From: Paenibacillus alginolyticus DSM 5050 = NBRC 15375 | GTDB lineage: Bacteria > Bacillota > Bacilli > Paenibacillales > NBRC-103111 | DNA: 56,812 nucleotides | Assembly (NCBI RefSeq): GCF_000422905.1 | Contig: NZ_AUGY01000046.1 | Coordinates: 1-56,812 of the forward strand | Direction: 5' to 3' | Shown: positions 34,051 to 43,322 of the stretch, piece by piece | Numbering within the stretch: position 1 is the stretch's first letter | Layout: each line of letters begins with the position of its first letter | The notes under the pieces: generated by a model | What the model saw: the letters and a program-made list of their open reading frames with translations, nothing else | Databases searched by the model: none | What the model was told of the DNA's origin: nothing | Translations under genes and position numbers: made by a program

Positions 34051-35061
34051 TTAAGATGCTGTAATTTCACCGCGGTTGCAGCGCTCGATGTAGTCATTTA
34101 CTTGATCCGTTGTCGGCATCGCATCAGAGCAGCTGTGACTGGAGATCACGATACAAGCTGCGGCACTGCCGTATTCCATACTTTTCTCAATCGTCCAACC
34201 TTGCATGATGCCATAAATAAAGCCGGCTGCATAAGAATCGCCTGCACCAAACGTTTTGACCACCTTAGCCGGGAAGCTCTTGGCACGATGACCTACACCG
34301 TCTTGCGTATAAGCGATAGAACCTTCCTTGCCATGCTTGATAATGACAATTTTCGCTGAATAGTCGAACCATTTAGCAGCCGTGATACGGTCATTTTTCT
34401 CTGGATTATTTTCAAAACGTTCCATCATATCGAATTCTTCACGGGTACCCAGAATAATGTCACATTTCTCAGCTGCCAGATTGTAGTAAACGGCTGTCTC
34501 TTCAGATGTCTTCCATGTGTATGGACGGTAATCCAGATCAAAAATGATGACGGCTCCATGTTTCTTCGCGTATTCCAGCGCCTGAAAGACAGCTTCGCGG
34601 GACGGGCTTTGCGCAAGTGCTGTACCAGAGATAAGCAATACCTTCGCTTCAGCAATCAGCGATTCTTGCACTTCAGCAGGTGTCAGCAGCAGGTCAGCCA
34701 CATTATCACGATACATAAGGATGCTGCATTCCGCTGGGCTTTTGATTTCTGTAAAAGCCAGCCCAGTAACTGCGCCAGTATGATCTGTCACGACATTCGT
34801 TGTTTCGATGTTGTTCCGCTCTAAATAATCAGCAATGAAACGTCCCATTTGATCGTTGGCGATTTTGCCAATAAAGGCGGTTTTCATGCCCAATCTTGCC
34901 ATGCCAATCGTAATGTTAGCGGGTGAGCCCCCTACATATTTGGTGAACGTCATGGTCTCTTCCATGGGACGATTAATTTCATTCGCATTCAAATCTATGC
35001 ATAGTCTACCAATGGCTACAAAATCCAGCGGCTTCGACTGCGGAAAGGAAACATAGGTCAT
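34051..35061 (-). CDS. iolC: 5-dehydro-2-deoxygluconokinase
   Basis: A 336-residue PfkB-type kinase that phosphorylates 2-deoxy-5-keto-gluconate. Seen: [17 protein letters not shown] and [24 protein letters not shown] near the N-terminus, [21 protein letters not shown] in the middle, and the catalytic [13 protein letters not shown]. The order in the operon confirms the assignment. AAGAAGGTAACG precedes the start. Confidence 0.96.
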   Translation of the reverse strand: MTYVSFPQSKPLDFVAIGRLCIDLNANEINRPMEETMTFTKYVGGSPANITIGMARLGMKTAFIGKIANDQMGRFIADYLERNNIETTNVVTDHTGAVTGLAFTEIKSPAECSILMYRDNVADLLLTPAEVQESLIAEAKVLLISGTALAQSPSREAVFQALEYAKKHGAVIIFDLDYRPYTWKTSEETAVYYNLAAEKCDIILGTREEFDMMERFENNPEKNDRITAAKWFDYSAKIVIIKHGKEGSIAYTQDGVGHRAKSFPAKVVKTFGAGDSYAAGFIYGIMQGWTIEKSMEYGSAAACIVISSHSCSDAMPTTDQVNDYIERCNRGEITAS

Positions 35062-35069
35062 AGAAATCG

Positions 35070-35978
35070 TTACCTTCTTTCTTGTGGAATGAGGGATTCT
35101 ATATGTTGAAGTGCTTGCTTCGCGTATTCATAAGGGTTGTGTGCAGCCGGATCCTGCTCGCCTTCCAGCATCGCCCATCCCGCATATCCTTGTGCCAGCA
35201 GCTCCTCAAAAATAGGCGCAAAGTCGATACAGCCATCACCAGGAACGGTGAACACCCCTTTGCGGATACAAGTCACGAAGTCGACCTTCTCGGCGCGAGC
35301 TTCGTCTAACACAGCTTGTCGAATATCCTTCAAGTGGATATAAGCAATTCGCTTCTCGTGCTTGCGCAGCACTGTGAGCGGGTCCGCCCCGCCATAATAG
35401 GCATGACCGGTATCAAATAGCAGGTATACGAGCGATGGATCCGTGAGCTCCATCAGCTTATCGATTTCCTCCGGACTTTCAACAACCGTTCCGCCATGAT
35501 GGTGATACGTCAATTTCAGACCGTACTCCTGAGCAATTGCTCCCGCAAGGTTCAGTCCTTCCGCTAAGCTTTGCCAGCCGGCTTCATCCAGACGAAGAAC
35601 TTCCTTCTCGTTCGGGGAGCGGCGCGGGTCGAAGTGGAGCGAGCCCCCAACTTCTGCCGTGCTGATTACCGTACTGCCCATTTCCTTAAGAAACTGGACA
35701 TGCTTCCTATAGGCTTTCAGTTCCTCGTCCCTGTAAGCAGGATCAGAGAATAGCACGGATTTCCACTGTGACACGAGGCCTATCCCCCGCTTATCTAGCT
35801 CTTGCTTAAGCACCTCAATATCGGTTGGATATTTGCGACCCATCTCGGTACCTGTCAGCCCTAACGCCTGAATATCATCTAAAATCTGTTCATATGTGGT
35901 ATCAGCGCCATGTTCTTTGACGTCTTCTCCCACCCAATTAATGGGATGAATACCTAGCTTAAATGGCAGATCTATCAT
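35070..35978 (-). CDS. iolE: Myo-inosose-2 dehydratase
   Basis: A 302-residue TIM-barrel enzyme dehydrating scyllo-inosose. The signatures are FKLGIHPINWVGEDVKEHG, GLTGTEMGRKYPTD, LTYHHHGGTVVESPEEIDKLME, LLFDTGHAYYGGADPLTVLRKH and VPGDGCIDFAPIFEELLAQGYAGWAMLEGEQDP. It lies 8 bases upstream of iolC and follows iolD. RBS GGGGAGGG is present. Confidence 0.96.
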   Translation of the reverse strand: MIDLPFKLGIHPINWVGEDVKEHGADTTYEQILDDIQALGLTGTEMGRKYPTDIEVLKQELDKRGIGLVSQWKSVLFSDPAYRDEELKAYRKHVQFLKEMGSTVISTAEVGGSLHFDPRRSPNEKEVLRLDEAGWQSLAEGLNLAGAIAQEYGLKLTYHHHGGTVVESPEEIDKLMELTDPSLVYLLFDTGHAYYGGADPLTVLRKHEKRIAYIHLKDIRQAVLDEARAEKVDFVTCIRKGVFTVPGDGCIDFAPIFEELLAQGYAGWAMLEGEQDPAAHNPYEYAKQALQHIESLIPQERR

Positions 35979-36002
35979 AGAAATGTTCCCTCCCCGTTAT
36001 CG

Positions 36003-37868
36003 TTAAATGGGTCTCGCCGCTTGTATGTTTTTCTTCATTTCTTCGTGCGCTGCAATTACTTTCTCGCTCTCGGAAACTTCAGGAACACCTACCTGCCACC
36101 AGGATTCATAACCCTGTGTGTTGGTTCCGGGAACAACAGGAATTTCGATCAGCGTCGTGACCGTCTCTTCCTTCGCTTTAAGCAGCGCTTCTTTGAGTTC
36201 TTCCGGTGTACTCGCTTTGTACGCTTTCAAACCTAAACTGCGAGCATGTGCTGCGAAATTAATCGGCATATATTCGCCTGTCAACTTGCCCGAAGCGGCT
36301 TCACGATATCGGAACTCATTCCCGAAGCCGTCACTGCCGTGACCCCTTTGCAGATTATGGATGCATTGAAAGCCATGATTATCGAACAGCAGCACGGTAA
36401 ATTTCCGGCCTTCTTGGAGGCTCGTGACCATCTCGGAGTGCAGCATCAAGTAGCTTCCATCACCGACCACGGCATAGACCTCGCGATTCGGCTCAGCGAG
36501 CGCCGCCCCGAAAGCACCGCTAACTTCATAGCCCATACAGGAGAAACCGTATTCCATGTGATAGGTTTTAGGCTCCGATGAACGCCATAAACGGTGTAAA
36601 TCCCCCGGCAGGCTCCCCGCTGCGCAAACAATGACAGCTGAAGGATCAATCGTTTGATTAATGACCCCAAGCGCGCGAGTTTGGGCAAAGCCCTCTTCAC
36701 ATTCCGCATTGTACAAACGGTCAACCTCGCCATCCCACTCCGCCTTCAAAGAACCTATGTAACCGGTCTCGTAACCGCTAACATAGCGCTGCGCCGTCAA
36801 AGCATCTTTCAGTGCACTTAGAGCTTCCTTCGCATCAGCCGTAATGCTGATCCCGCTCAATTTCGAAGAATCAAACCCGCTGACATTTATATTAATAAAC
36901 TGCACCTTCGGATTCGCAAAAGCCGTTTTAGATGCCGTTGTAAAGTCGGAATACCGCGTCCCTACGCCGATAATCAGGTCCGCTTGCTTCGCCAGCACAT
37001 TCGCTGCGAGTGCGCCCGTAACACCAATAGCGCCAACATTCAGCGGGTGGTTCCAAGGCAACGAGCTCTTACCTGCTTGAGTTTCTGCTACAGGAATCCC
37101 AAAGGCAGCTGCAAATTCCATTAATTCTTTCGTCGCATCTGCATAAAGGACTCCGCCGCCTGCAATAATCAATGGACGCTGTTTACCTACCATGCAGGCC
37201 ACAGCACGATTCACTGCTTCTCTTGCTGGTGGACGTCTATCTAGATAGTGAACTTTCTTATCGAAAAAGGCTTCCGGATAATCGTACGCCTCTGCCTGCA
37301 CATCTTGAGGTAAAGCCAGAGTAACCGCTCCTGTTTCTGCAGGATCTGTTAACACTCGCATCGCCTGTACAGCCGCGCTCATCAACTGCTCTGGACGAAC
37401 AATCCGGTCCCAATATTTACTGACGGATTTGAAAGGATCGGTGGCCGACACCGTATAATCACTGACAACCTCAAGCTGCTGAAGCACTGGATCCGGCTGT
37501 CTTGAGGCAAAATTGTCACCTGGCAGCAGCAGCACTGGAATCCGGTTGACTGTCGCTGTTGCCGCGGCGGTCACCATGTTCAGAGCACCGGGTCCAATCG
37601 AAGTCGTGCAGGCATAGATTTGTCGACGGTTTTGCTGCTTGGCGTAAGCCGCCGCGGCATGTACCATCCCTTGTTCATTCTTGCCTTGTATATAAGTAAG
37701 GTCGCCTGCGCTCCGTTCCAAGGCTTCTCCAAGTCCTGTCACATTGCCATGACCGAAAATCCCCATGACACCACGTACAAACTTGGTCTCTTGTCCATCA
37801 ACTGACACGTACTGTTGGTCCAGAAAACGCAGCAGCGCTTGTGCCATCGTTAGTCGAATCGTACTCAT
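36003..37868 (-). CDS. iolD: 3D-(3,5/4)-trihydroxycyclohexane-1,2-dione acylhydrolase
   Basis: A 621-residue thiamine diphosphate enzyme that opens the cyclohexane ring of the inositol intermediate. The family pattern is seen: [34 protein letters not shown], a conserved Glu after [14 protein letters not shown], the ThDP-binding region [39 protein letters not shown], and [13 protein letters not shown] chose the ATG at 37868, because AAGGAAG then lies 6 bases upstream. It is the promoter-proximal gene of the operon, under three LacI-type operators. Confidence 0.97.
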   Translation of the reverse strand: MSTIRLTMAQALLRFLDQQYVSVDGQETKFVRGVMGIFGHGNVTGLGEALERSAGDLTYIQGKNEQGMVHAAAAYAKQQNRRQIYACTTSIGPGALNMVTAAATATVNRIPVLLLPGDNFASRQPDPVLQQLEVVSDYTVSATDPFKSVSKYWDRIVRPEQLMSAAVQAMRVLTDPAETGAVTLALPQDVQAEAYDYPEAFFDKKVHYLDRRPPAREAVNRAVACMVGKQRPLIIAGGGVLYADATKELMEFAAAFGIPVAETQAGKSSLPWNHPLNVGAIGVTGALAANVLAKQADLIIGVGTRYSDFTTASKTAFANPKVQFININVSGFDSSKLSGISITADAKEALSALKDALTAQRYVSGYETGYIGSLKAEWDGEVDRLYNAECEEGFAQTRALGVINQTIDPSAVIVCAAGSLPGDLHRLWRSSEPKTYHMEYGFSCMGYEVSGAFGAALAEPNREVYAVVGDGSYLMLHSEMVTSLQEGRKFTVLLFDNHGFQCIHNLQRGHGSDGFGNEFRYREAASGKLTGEYMPINFAAHARSLGLKAYKASTPEELKEALLKAKEETVTTLIEIPVVPGTNTQGYESWWQVGVPEVSESEKVIAAHEEMKKNIQAARPI

Positions 37869-37893
37869 GACCATCTTCCTTTCACGATAAAGG

Positions 37894-37960
37894 TTAAGCG
37901 CTTAATCTCTCAAGGTTAAGCGCTTAATCCGATAGTACAACATATTGATTTCGACCGCAA
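37894..37960 (-). promoter_or_regulatory. iol operon promoter with two LacI-type operators
   Basis: Two perfect 12-base palindromes TTAAGCGCTTAA lie at 37894-37905 and 37916-37927, with centres 22 bases apart (two helical turns). On the minus strand a -35 TTGCGG (37955-37960) and -10 TACTAT (37932-37937), 17 bases apart, put the start point near 37925, inside the second palindrome. Repression by a LacI-family protein is inferred. Confidence 0.8.
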
Positions 37961-38038
37961 TGCCTTTTATAAAAAAACTCTTGGACGAAGAATTGATGTT
38001 GTGCCTTACAGATTTGTCCACCCTACTTAACCCTTGGA

Positions 38039-38050
38039 TTTAGCGCTTAA
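38039..38050. promoter_or_regulatory. Third LacI-type operator upstream of the iol promoter
   Basis: TTTAGCGCTTAA, one mismatch from the palindrome of the iol promoter, lies about 123 bases upstream of the nearest operator and just after the response regulator stop. It could take part in looping. Confidence 0.55.
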
Positions 38051-38052
38051 CC

Positions 38053-39609
38053 TTATGGCATAGCTCGGCCATTCCTGTATTCCTTGGGTGACATTTGGAA
38101 CTGTTGTTTGAAGACATTCGTAAAATAGTTCGGCTCGTCAAACCCGATGGCAGAAGCGATCTCGAATATTTTCATATCGGTATTTCGGAGCAGCAATGCC
38201 GCCTTATCCATACGGAAACGGGTAACGAAGCGCGTAAAGCTTTCACCTGTTGCCTTTTTAAACACGACGCTAAAATAGCTTGGATTTAGATGAATATGCG
38301 ACGCCACATCGGTCAAGCGGCATTCTTCATTGTAGTGCTCCTCAATATATTTGACGGCTCTCTCGATCAGATTGTCACTTTTGGCCGCCTGCCAGTTGTT
38401 AAATTGCTGCTGGAAGCTCTTCACTTGCTCGGCCGCCCAATGAAGGACTTCCTCAGAGGTCCAATGCGTCTGCGGCATTTCGTTAGGGATTCTGGCTAGC
38501 GCATTGTTATCGTCAGGATCAAATTGCTTCTGTATCGTTCCAAGCAAAGCAATGGAGAGTGATAACGCCCCTATTCGCATTTCCTCTGGCGATGAATGGG
38601 TCAGCTCCGCCAGCACCCGGTCCAAAAGAAGCTGAAGACTGTCCTCCTGACCAATCAGGATGGCAGACATCAGTTGAACTTCCATCTCTCTAACCCTCGC
38701 TTGGTTCAGCGATAGCATGATCCCCGATCCTATCTCACTTCCACTCTCAGGAAGACTGTCAACAGGTCCGTAGACAATTCCCTTGGTCAAATTATACAAA
38801 TCCGCTAACTCATTAGCAGAAGGAGCGAGCCCCATTGAAATCATATGCAAGCGAATTTTCAAATACTCGAAGGAAGCACTTTGAATGGCTTCTTGCAAAC
38901 TCTCTTCGACACCATGATGTGCCGAAACCAATACAAAGCTGTCATGCTCCACCAAAAGAAGCTGAGCCTCCAGCCCCGCTCCATGCAGCAGCTCTAGGGC
39001 GATATTGGAGAACGCAAATTGCACCAGACTCATGTCGCTTTTCCCATACGCTTTATTTGCCAAATCCTCACTGTTCATTTGCAGAAGCCACAGCTCCCTA
39101 CCAGCCAGGCCCTCCGTTAGCCTTGCTGCTACGCTCTTCTCATAAGGCAAGTCCAATAAAGCTGCTCGAAGCTCCTGATCTTGCTGGAGCCGCAGCTGCA
39201 CTTGCTGCTTCTGCTGCTGCGCATATTTTACATAGAACCGCTCGGATGCCTTATTCATCACCTGACGAACGTCCTGTTCCGTGCATGGTTTGGTCAGAAA
39301 GTCCAACGCACCATGTCGAACGGCCGCTTGTGCATACTCAAAATTTTTGTAGCCCGTCAAAATGATGACAAGCATGTCGGGATAGTTCTGCCTCAAATGC
39401 CCTACGAATTCGATCCCGTCCATGATGGGCATTCGGATATCGGTCAGCACCAAGTCAGGCTTAAGCTCATCCAGCAGCACTAAGGCATCCTGCCCGTTGC
39501 TAGCTTCACCAACCACTTCCCAACCCAATTCTCTGCCCTCTAACATCTTCATCAGCCCTTTTCGGAAATTCGGCTGGTCTTCCACAATCAATACTCTCCC
39601 GATTCTCAT
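38053..39609 (-). CDS. YesN-type response regulator with AraC DNA-binding domain
   Basis: A 518-residue regulator. The receiver domain at 1-120 has Asp10-Asp11-like acids, phospho-acceptor D57 (LVLTDIRMPIMDG) and Lys near residue 107 (DFLTKPC). A long middle region follows without a recognised domain, then the C-terminal AraC helix-turn-helix pair (YIEEHYNEECRLTDVASHIHLNPSYFSVVFKKATGESFTRFVTRFRMDKAALLLRNTDMKIFEIASAIGFDEPNYFTNVFKQQ). It overlaps the kinase gene by four bases. These pairs usually control nearby ABC sugar importers; the target here is uncertain. RBS AGGAGG precedes the start. Confidence 0.93.
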   Translation of the reverse strand: MRIGRVLIVEDQPNFRKGLMKMLEGRELGWEVVGEASNGQDALVLLDELKPDLVLTDIRMPIMDGIEFVGHLRQNYPDMLVIILTGYKNFEYAQAAVRHGALDFLTKPCTEQDVRQVMNKASERFYVKYAQQQKQQVQLRLQQDQELRAALLDLPYEKSVAARLTEGLAGRELWLLQMNSEDLANKAYGKSDMSLVQFAFSNIALELLHGAGLEAQLLLVEHDSFVLVSAHHGVEESLQEAIQSASFEYLKIRLHMISMGLAPSANELADLYNLTKGIVYGPVDSLPESGSEIGSGIMLSLNQARVREMEVQLMSAILIGQEDSLQLLLDRVLAELTHSSPEEMRIGALSLSIALLGTIQKQFDPDDNNALARIPNEMPQTHWTSEEVLHWAAEQVKSFQQQFNNWQAAKSDNLIERAVKYIEEHYNEECRLTDVASHIHLNPSYFSVVFKKATGESFTRFVTRFRMDKAALLLRNTDMKIFEIASAIGFDEPNYFTNVFKQQFQMSPKEYRNGRAMP

Positions 39610-41408
39610 GCTACTGAACCTCCTGTCTCGACATTGTTTACAAAAGGCAAAACAAGGCGCATAGTGGTACCGCTTTCAATCACGCTATTGATCTCCATAC
39701 GATAAGGCGTCCCGTACACCAGCTCGATTCTCCTTACAACACTGCGAACCCCGAGACTTTCTCGCCCATCTGAACGCTGTGGCAAGGATGAGCCCTCGAA
39801 GCCCAGTATTTGCGAAATGGCCACTTCGTCCATACCGCAGCCATTATCCGTTACTTCTATCTCCAGAAAGCCATCGCGACTGCTCGCTTTAATCAACAAC
39901 ACTTTATGCGACACTTTGTTGCGAAAGGCATGCATAAACACGTTTTCTACCAATGGCTGGAGAAGAGACCGCATAACCTGGCCATTCAGAACGTCATCAT
40001 CGGCTTGAATAATCGTCTCCAGGTCCGTTTCAAAAAGCTCTTTCTGCACCTTCAAATAGTTACGGATCTGCTGAAATTCTTCCCGCACCGTGGTTAAAGT
40101 ACGCACAGGCATCAGCGAATACTTGAGCATCTCCGAGATAGCCGCGATCAAGGCCGCCGTTTCGATCTCGTCCTGCAGATAAAGCTTCCAATAAATTTCG
40201 TTAAACATATTATGCAGAAAATGTGGATTCAATTGGGCCTGCAGCGCTTTAAGCTCCGCTTCCTTCTCACTTAACTGCGTCAAATACACTTCCTTAATCA
40301 GCCTTCCGACTTGTTCAGCCATGGCATTGAAGCTCTCACCAATATAAGCTAGCTCATCCTTGGTTCGAATCTCGATACGCGTATCGAAATCGCCCGACCT
40401 TACCTTGCGCAGACCCTGCAGCAAATCCTTGAGCGGCCGCAGCAGATTGCCCGTGGAGAGTACGATCAACACACTGGTGAGAAGAATGCTGATAAGGCCA
40501 GAAATTACGATTTTCTGGAATAAATCTCGATTCTTGCTTTGAATAGCCGTAAGCGATGTTCCGCTGACCAGCTTGAAGGAAGTCACCTCGGACTGTCCTT
40601 GAACGAACAAATGCTGATCCATGATCTGAGTTTGACTCAAATTTTTCAGCCGTTCCCGTTTATCTACCGAGCTTTCCGGCGTATTGCTAAATAACAACTC
40701 GTTATTTTTGTTGAACAAATAGACTTCGCCCTCTCCATTCTTCGTCAGTTCCTTGAGAGAACCCGAGAAGAACGACTCATCAAAAGCCATCACGAGCACA
40801 CCGTACGTGTTCAATGCGCTATTTTTCATCCATCGGGCCACAATAATTGTGTTTCTGAACCCGCTTGGTTCCACGGAAGATGACAATGGCATATTAATCC
40901 ATACGAGGTCCCCGTAGGTGTCATTGATTTTGGACCGAATTGTGCTGAATACGCTCTCATTCGGAATATTAATGGCCGAGGTGGTATAGCTGAAATAAGA
41001 AGGATTCCCTTTGAGGTCATACAAGTACATACCTGTAATATATGGCGCATCGGATTTGATCTGGAAAATCTGTTCTTCGATTTGCTTTTTGTTGTAATAC
41101 AAATTAAATGGATCGGAATCTTCGCTCGAATTGATCCGTGTGATGACCTTTTCAATTTCAGGATTAAATACGACCGTTTGTGAGATCCGTACAACCTCCT
41201 GCACCTTCAGGTCCATCTTCGCCAGTGCCTCTTCGTTCGTACTCGAAAACTGCTTACTGATTTCTTCCTCAAACAGCGACAAATTATAGCGATACGTTAA
41301 ATAGCCCGTTACGCCGAAGGCCAGCAAAATGATGACGGATAAGCTGAGAATCAGTTTTACCCTGAAGCTCCGGTTAATGCTTAGTAAAAGTCGACTCCAT
41401 GATCTCAT
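39606..41408 (-). CDS. YesM-type sensor histidine kinase
   Basis: A 600-residue membrane kinase. Residues about 16-38 form the first membrane helix, a large extracellular sensor (about 40-300) follows, then a second helix near ISGLISILLTSVLIVLSTGN, a HAMP domain (RPLKDLLQGLRKVRSGDFDTRIEIRTKDELAYIGESFNAMAEQV), and the His_kinase domain with AQLNPHFLHNMFNEIYW, where the phospho-acceptor His is followed by FL, typical of the YesM/LytS class. The C-terminal ATPase has the N box LVENVFMHAF and the G1 box EVTDNGCGM. It is operonic with the response regulator at its 3' end, reading leftward. Confidence 0.94.
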   Translation of the reverse strand: MRSWSRLLLSINRSFRVKLILSLSVIILLAFGVTGYLTYRYNLSLFEEEISKQFSSTNEEALAKMDLKVQEVVRISQTVVFNPEIEKVITRINSSEDSDPFNLYYNKKQIEEQIFQIKSDAPYITGMYLYDLKGNPSYFSYTTSAINIPNESVFSTIRSKINDTYGDLVWINMPLSSSVEPSGFRNTIIVARWMKNSALNTYGVLVMAFDESFFSGSLKELTKNGEGEVYLFNKNNELLFSNTPESSVDKRERLKNLSQTQIMDQHLFVQGQSEVTSFKLVSGTSLTAIQSKNRDLFQKIVISGLISILLTSVLIVLSTGNLLRPLKDLLQGLRKVRSGDFDTRIEIRTKDELAYIGESFNAMAEQVGRLIKEVYLTQLSEKEAELKALQAQLNPHFLHNMFNEIYWKLYLQDEIETAALIAAISEMLKYSLMPVRTLTTVREEFQQIRNYLKVQKELFETDLETIIQADDDVLNGQVMRSLLQPLVENVFMHAFRNKVSHKVLLIKASSRDGFLEIEVTDNGCGMDEVAISQILGFEGSSLPQRSDGRESLGVRSVVRRIELVYGTPYRMEINSVIESGTTMRLVLPFVNNVETGGSVA

Positions 41409-41509
41409 CTCATTTACCCCTATATCTTCGTATTGACCAATCCCTTGACGACATTATAGCAACATCATTCGTGTTCCTGCCATCCTTTTTGACTTGTAGG
41501 AAAAAATTG

Positions 41510-41541
41510 AAAAAAGCTTAGTTCATCGATCATGAACTAAA
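41510..41541 (-). terminator. Rho-independent terminator after the YiaAB-like gene
   Basis: TTAGTTCAT (41518-41526) pairs with ATGAACTAA (41532-41540); on the minus strand a T tract follows. It lies about 22 bases after the stop. Confidence 0.85.
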
Positions 41542-41562
41542 CTTCTTGGCAAAGTGCTGTTT

Positions 41563-42024
41563 CTACAGCTCTTCGAATTTATTTTCTAATTTAGTATCAA
41601 CCGGCTGCAGGAGCTCATCATCGTTGTTGTCACGCACCGTTTTCTGGAGAACAAAAGAAGACATCGTCAGGAACAAGGCCGTAACAGCGTAATAACCTTT
41701 GACAGAAAGCAGCTGCTCCAGGTTAATAATCCCGATAAACATACCCAGAAGTGCTAGAGCAAACGAGCTCCAGGCCAAAAAGGTGAAAGCCGCTGTATTG
41801 CGTTTGCGTGAACCGTAGCCATCCTCCAAATTATCACGAATGACCTTCTGCAAGACAAAAGCCGACATCGTGAGGAATAACGCGCATACGGCGAAATAAC
41901 CCTTAACACTCAGTGATTCTTCCAACGTATAAATCCCGATGAACATCGCCAGGAATGCCCCAATGAAAGATGCCCATGCCATAAAAGTAAATGCTGTCGT
42001 ATTCCGTCTCCGCTGATCCATCAT
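41563..42024 (-). CDS. YiaA/YiaB-domain membrane protein with internal duplication
   Basis: A 153-residue protein made of two copies of a two-helix unit: residues 4-68 and 75-139 align closely, with NTTAFTFMAWASF against NTAAFTFLAWSSF, and LSVKGYFAVCALFLTMSAFVLQKVIRDN against LSVKGYYAVTALFLTMSSFVLQKTVRDN. This is the YiaAB domain, so four membrane helices. The function is unknown. RBS GGGGGC precedes the first ATG. Upstream, a -10 TATACT with an inverted repeat near -45 suggests activator control. Confidence 0.9.
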   Translation of the reverse strand: MMDQRRRNTTAFTFMAWASFIGAFLAMFIGIYTLEESLSVKGYFAVCALFLTMSAFVLQKVIRDNLEDGYGSRKRNTAAFTFLAWSSFALALLGMFIGIINLEQLLSVKGYYAVTALFLTMSSFVLQKTVRDNNDDELLQPVDTKLENKFEEL

Positions 42025-42082
42025 CTCAAAAAGCCCCCTGTGGTTGCTGTCGCAACGCTTTAGTGTCTTGCTCTTGTTTCTC

Positions 42083-42131
42083 AGTATAGGAGAAATTTCC
42101 CATTCCAGATAGTACTATTTACCAATAGTAC
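42083..42131 (-). promoter_or_regulatory. Promoter region of the YiaAB-like gene with an inverted repeat
   Basis: A -10-like TATACT occurs at 42083-42088 without a good -35. GTACTAT (42112-42118) and ATAGTAC (42125-42131) form perfect 7-base arms with a 6-base spacer, centred about -45. This is an activator-type position; the binding protein is unknown. Confidence 0.55.
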
Positions 42132-42142
42132 CCAAAAGCCCT

Positions 42143-42236
42143 GGCATAATAATGCGGCGGTGCTACAACGGCACCCAGGATTCTCGCGCGTTGAGAAAGC
42201 GAGTGCTGCAAAGGTTGATGTTAAACACATTATGCC
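42143..42236. ncRNA. Candidate structured RNA or DNA element upstream of the YiaAB-like gene
   Basis: GGCATAAT (42143-42150) and ATTATGCC (42229-42236) close a 94-base stretch that contains two further hairpins: GGTGC/GCACC (42159-42163, 42171-42175) and TTCTC/GAGAA (42181-42185, 42193-42197). No tRNA features are seen. Whether it is transcribed and on which strand is unknown. Confidence 0.4.
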
Positions 42237-42260
42237 GCCTAAGGCCTATTTGTTTAAGTA

Positions 42261-42614
42261 TTAAATTGTTTCATAGGGGTAATGTTGTACGTTGTACAAT
42301 ATTTTGCAAGTTATAAATCGGCCCTCATCTGATTTACAGGTGGGGGCTATTTGACGCTTACGTTGGTCCCATTTACGTCTGCGGCGGTCGATCACTACCC
42401 TTGGCCATTTCACAGTTTTGTCCATCCATTTTCCATCCGGTCCCAATACACACCCACGTATTTCATTCCTGCTGTAGATGAGATCGTCCTCGGAGAAGAA
42501 GCACACCTCGCTGCCCAACTTCTGTCCTTCCTTGCTTAATTGACGGAAATAGGCCGGCTCGTCAAAGGTACGTTTTCGACGATAGGTCAATACCCCTATG
42601 ACTGTACGTTGCAT
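42261..42614 (-). pseudogene. YheC/YheD-like ATP-grasp coat protein, truncated remnant
   Basis: A good ribosome binding site (AGGAAGG, 9 bases upstream) precedes ATG 42614. The first 80 or so residues (TYRRKRTFDEPAYFRQLSKEGQKLGSEVCFFSEDDLIY, RGCVLGPDGKWMDKTVKWPRVVIDR) resemble the start of YheC/D spore coat ATP-grasp proteins, which are three to four times longer. After VVIDR the sequence turns into a basic, low-complexity tail and stops. It probably lost its 3' part by deletion. The family assignment is from memory of the N-terminal pattern only. Confidence 0.6.
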
Positions 42615-42790
42615 CGAAAGCATCCTTCCTGGATAAGATTACTTACCGATTATTCTTATTCATTGGGGTCTGTTTACGTACATGTATGTTTGTTGTCTGG
42701 ACGAGCGGGGAATACTGATTCCATTCTGCTTAAAAACATATTGAGTAAAGAACATGAAATAACAATCGATGCTACAACAGGAACGATCAG

Positions 42791-42819
42791 CCTAAGCGCG
42801 AGGCTTAGGTCTTTTTTTG
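42791..42819 (+). terminator. Rho-independent terminator with no evident upstream gene
   Basis: CCTAAGC (42791-42797) pairs with GCTTAGG (42803-42809), followed by CTTTTTTTG. It lies 160 bases before a + strand gene and about 180 bases from the divergent remnant, so it may be an attenuator, the end of a small RNA, or a leftover. Confidence 0.65.
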
Positions 42820-42977
42820 AATTATCACCGTCCACCCATACACATATCACGGTACAATTCGAATCGAAAGCCAGGAAGGTATAGGAACGGAAATTAATCG
42901 TATATGTTCCAATTGAACAGGAATAAAAAGCAAGATATAGTGTTATTACATAGGAGTTATGAAGGGAGTCAATTACT

Positions 42978-43322
42978 TTGAATGTTGAATTGTTTAAGGA
43001 TTTGATTAAGGATGATCGGGGCAATTATTACGTAGCAGTCCACAAGGAAAGTAATGAGCTGACTTTGGTTAATGCGATGCTAGAGCGGTCTTACGAAGAT
43101 TTATTGGAGTTTAATGAGGAATTCAAACAAAAGTATGCAGAGTACGAGCACCAGTTCATTGGCAAAATCATCATGGATAAGGTGCGGCACGACGTCGTAT
43201 TCGCTTCCAAAGAGGACGGTCATGGCCGAATGCATGATTTGGGTAAGGTAATGAGCGAATACAGGGTTACGTTTATCGATATGATTGAATTTTACCGAAA
43301 TCCTCGGACAGGACGCCTATGA
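42978..43322 (+). CDS. Hypothetical protein co-transcribed with a monooxygenase gene
   Basis: A 114-residue soluble protein, acidic and basic mixed, with patterns NVELFKDLIKDDRGNYYVAVHKESNELTLVNAMLE and a C-terminal RVTFIDMIEFYRNPRTGRL. I do not recognise a family. The start is a TTG at 42978, with GGGAG 9 bases upstream. The last four bases overlap the start of the luciferase-like gene, so both are in one operon and translationally coupled, which argues that it is real. Confidence 0.7.
   Translation: MNVELFKDLIKDDRGNYYVAVHKESNELTLVNAMLERSYEDLLEFNEEFKQKYAEYEHQFIGKIIMDKVRHDVVFASKEDGHGRMHDLGKVMSEYRVTFIDMIEFYRNPRTGRL

Noticed and set aside
42143..42236. tRNA gene
   Set aside because: Although the region is closed by an 8-base stem with nested hairpins, it lacks a T-loop TTC motif, an anticodon-loop pattern and the usual length.
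42674..43024. Minus-strand hydrophobic frame of 116 codons opposite the small-protein gene
   Set aside because: The opposite strand has a better ribosome binding site and is translationally coupled to the monooxygenase gene. The minus frame has no family match and crosses a terminator.
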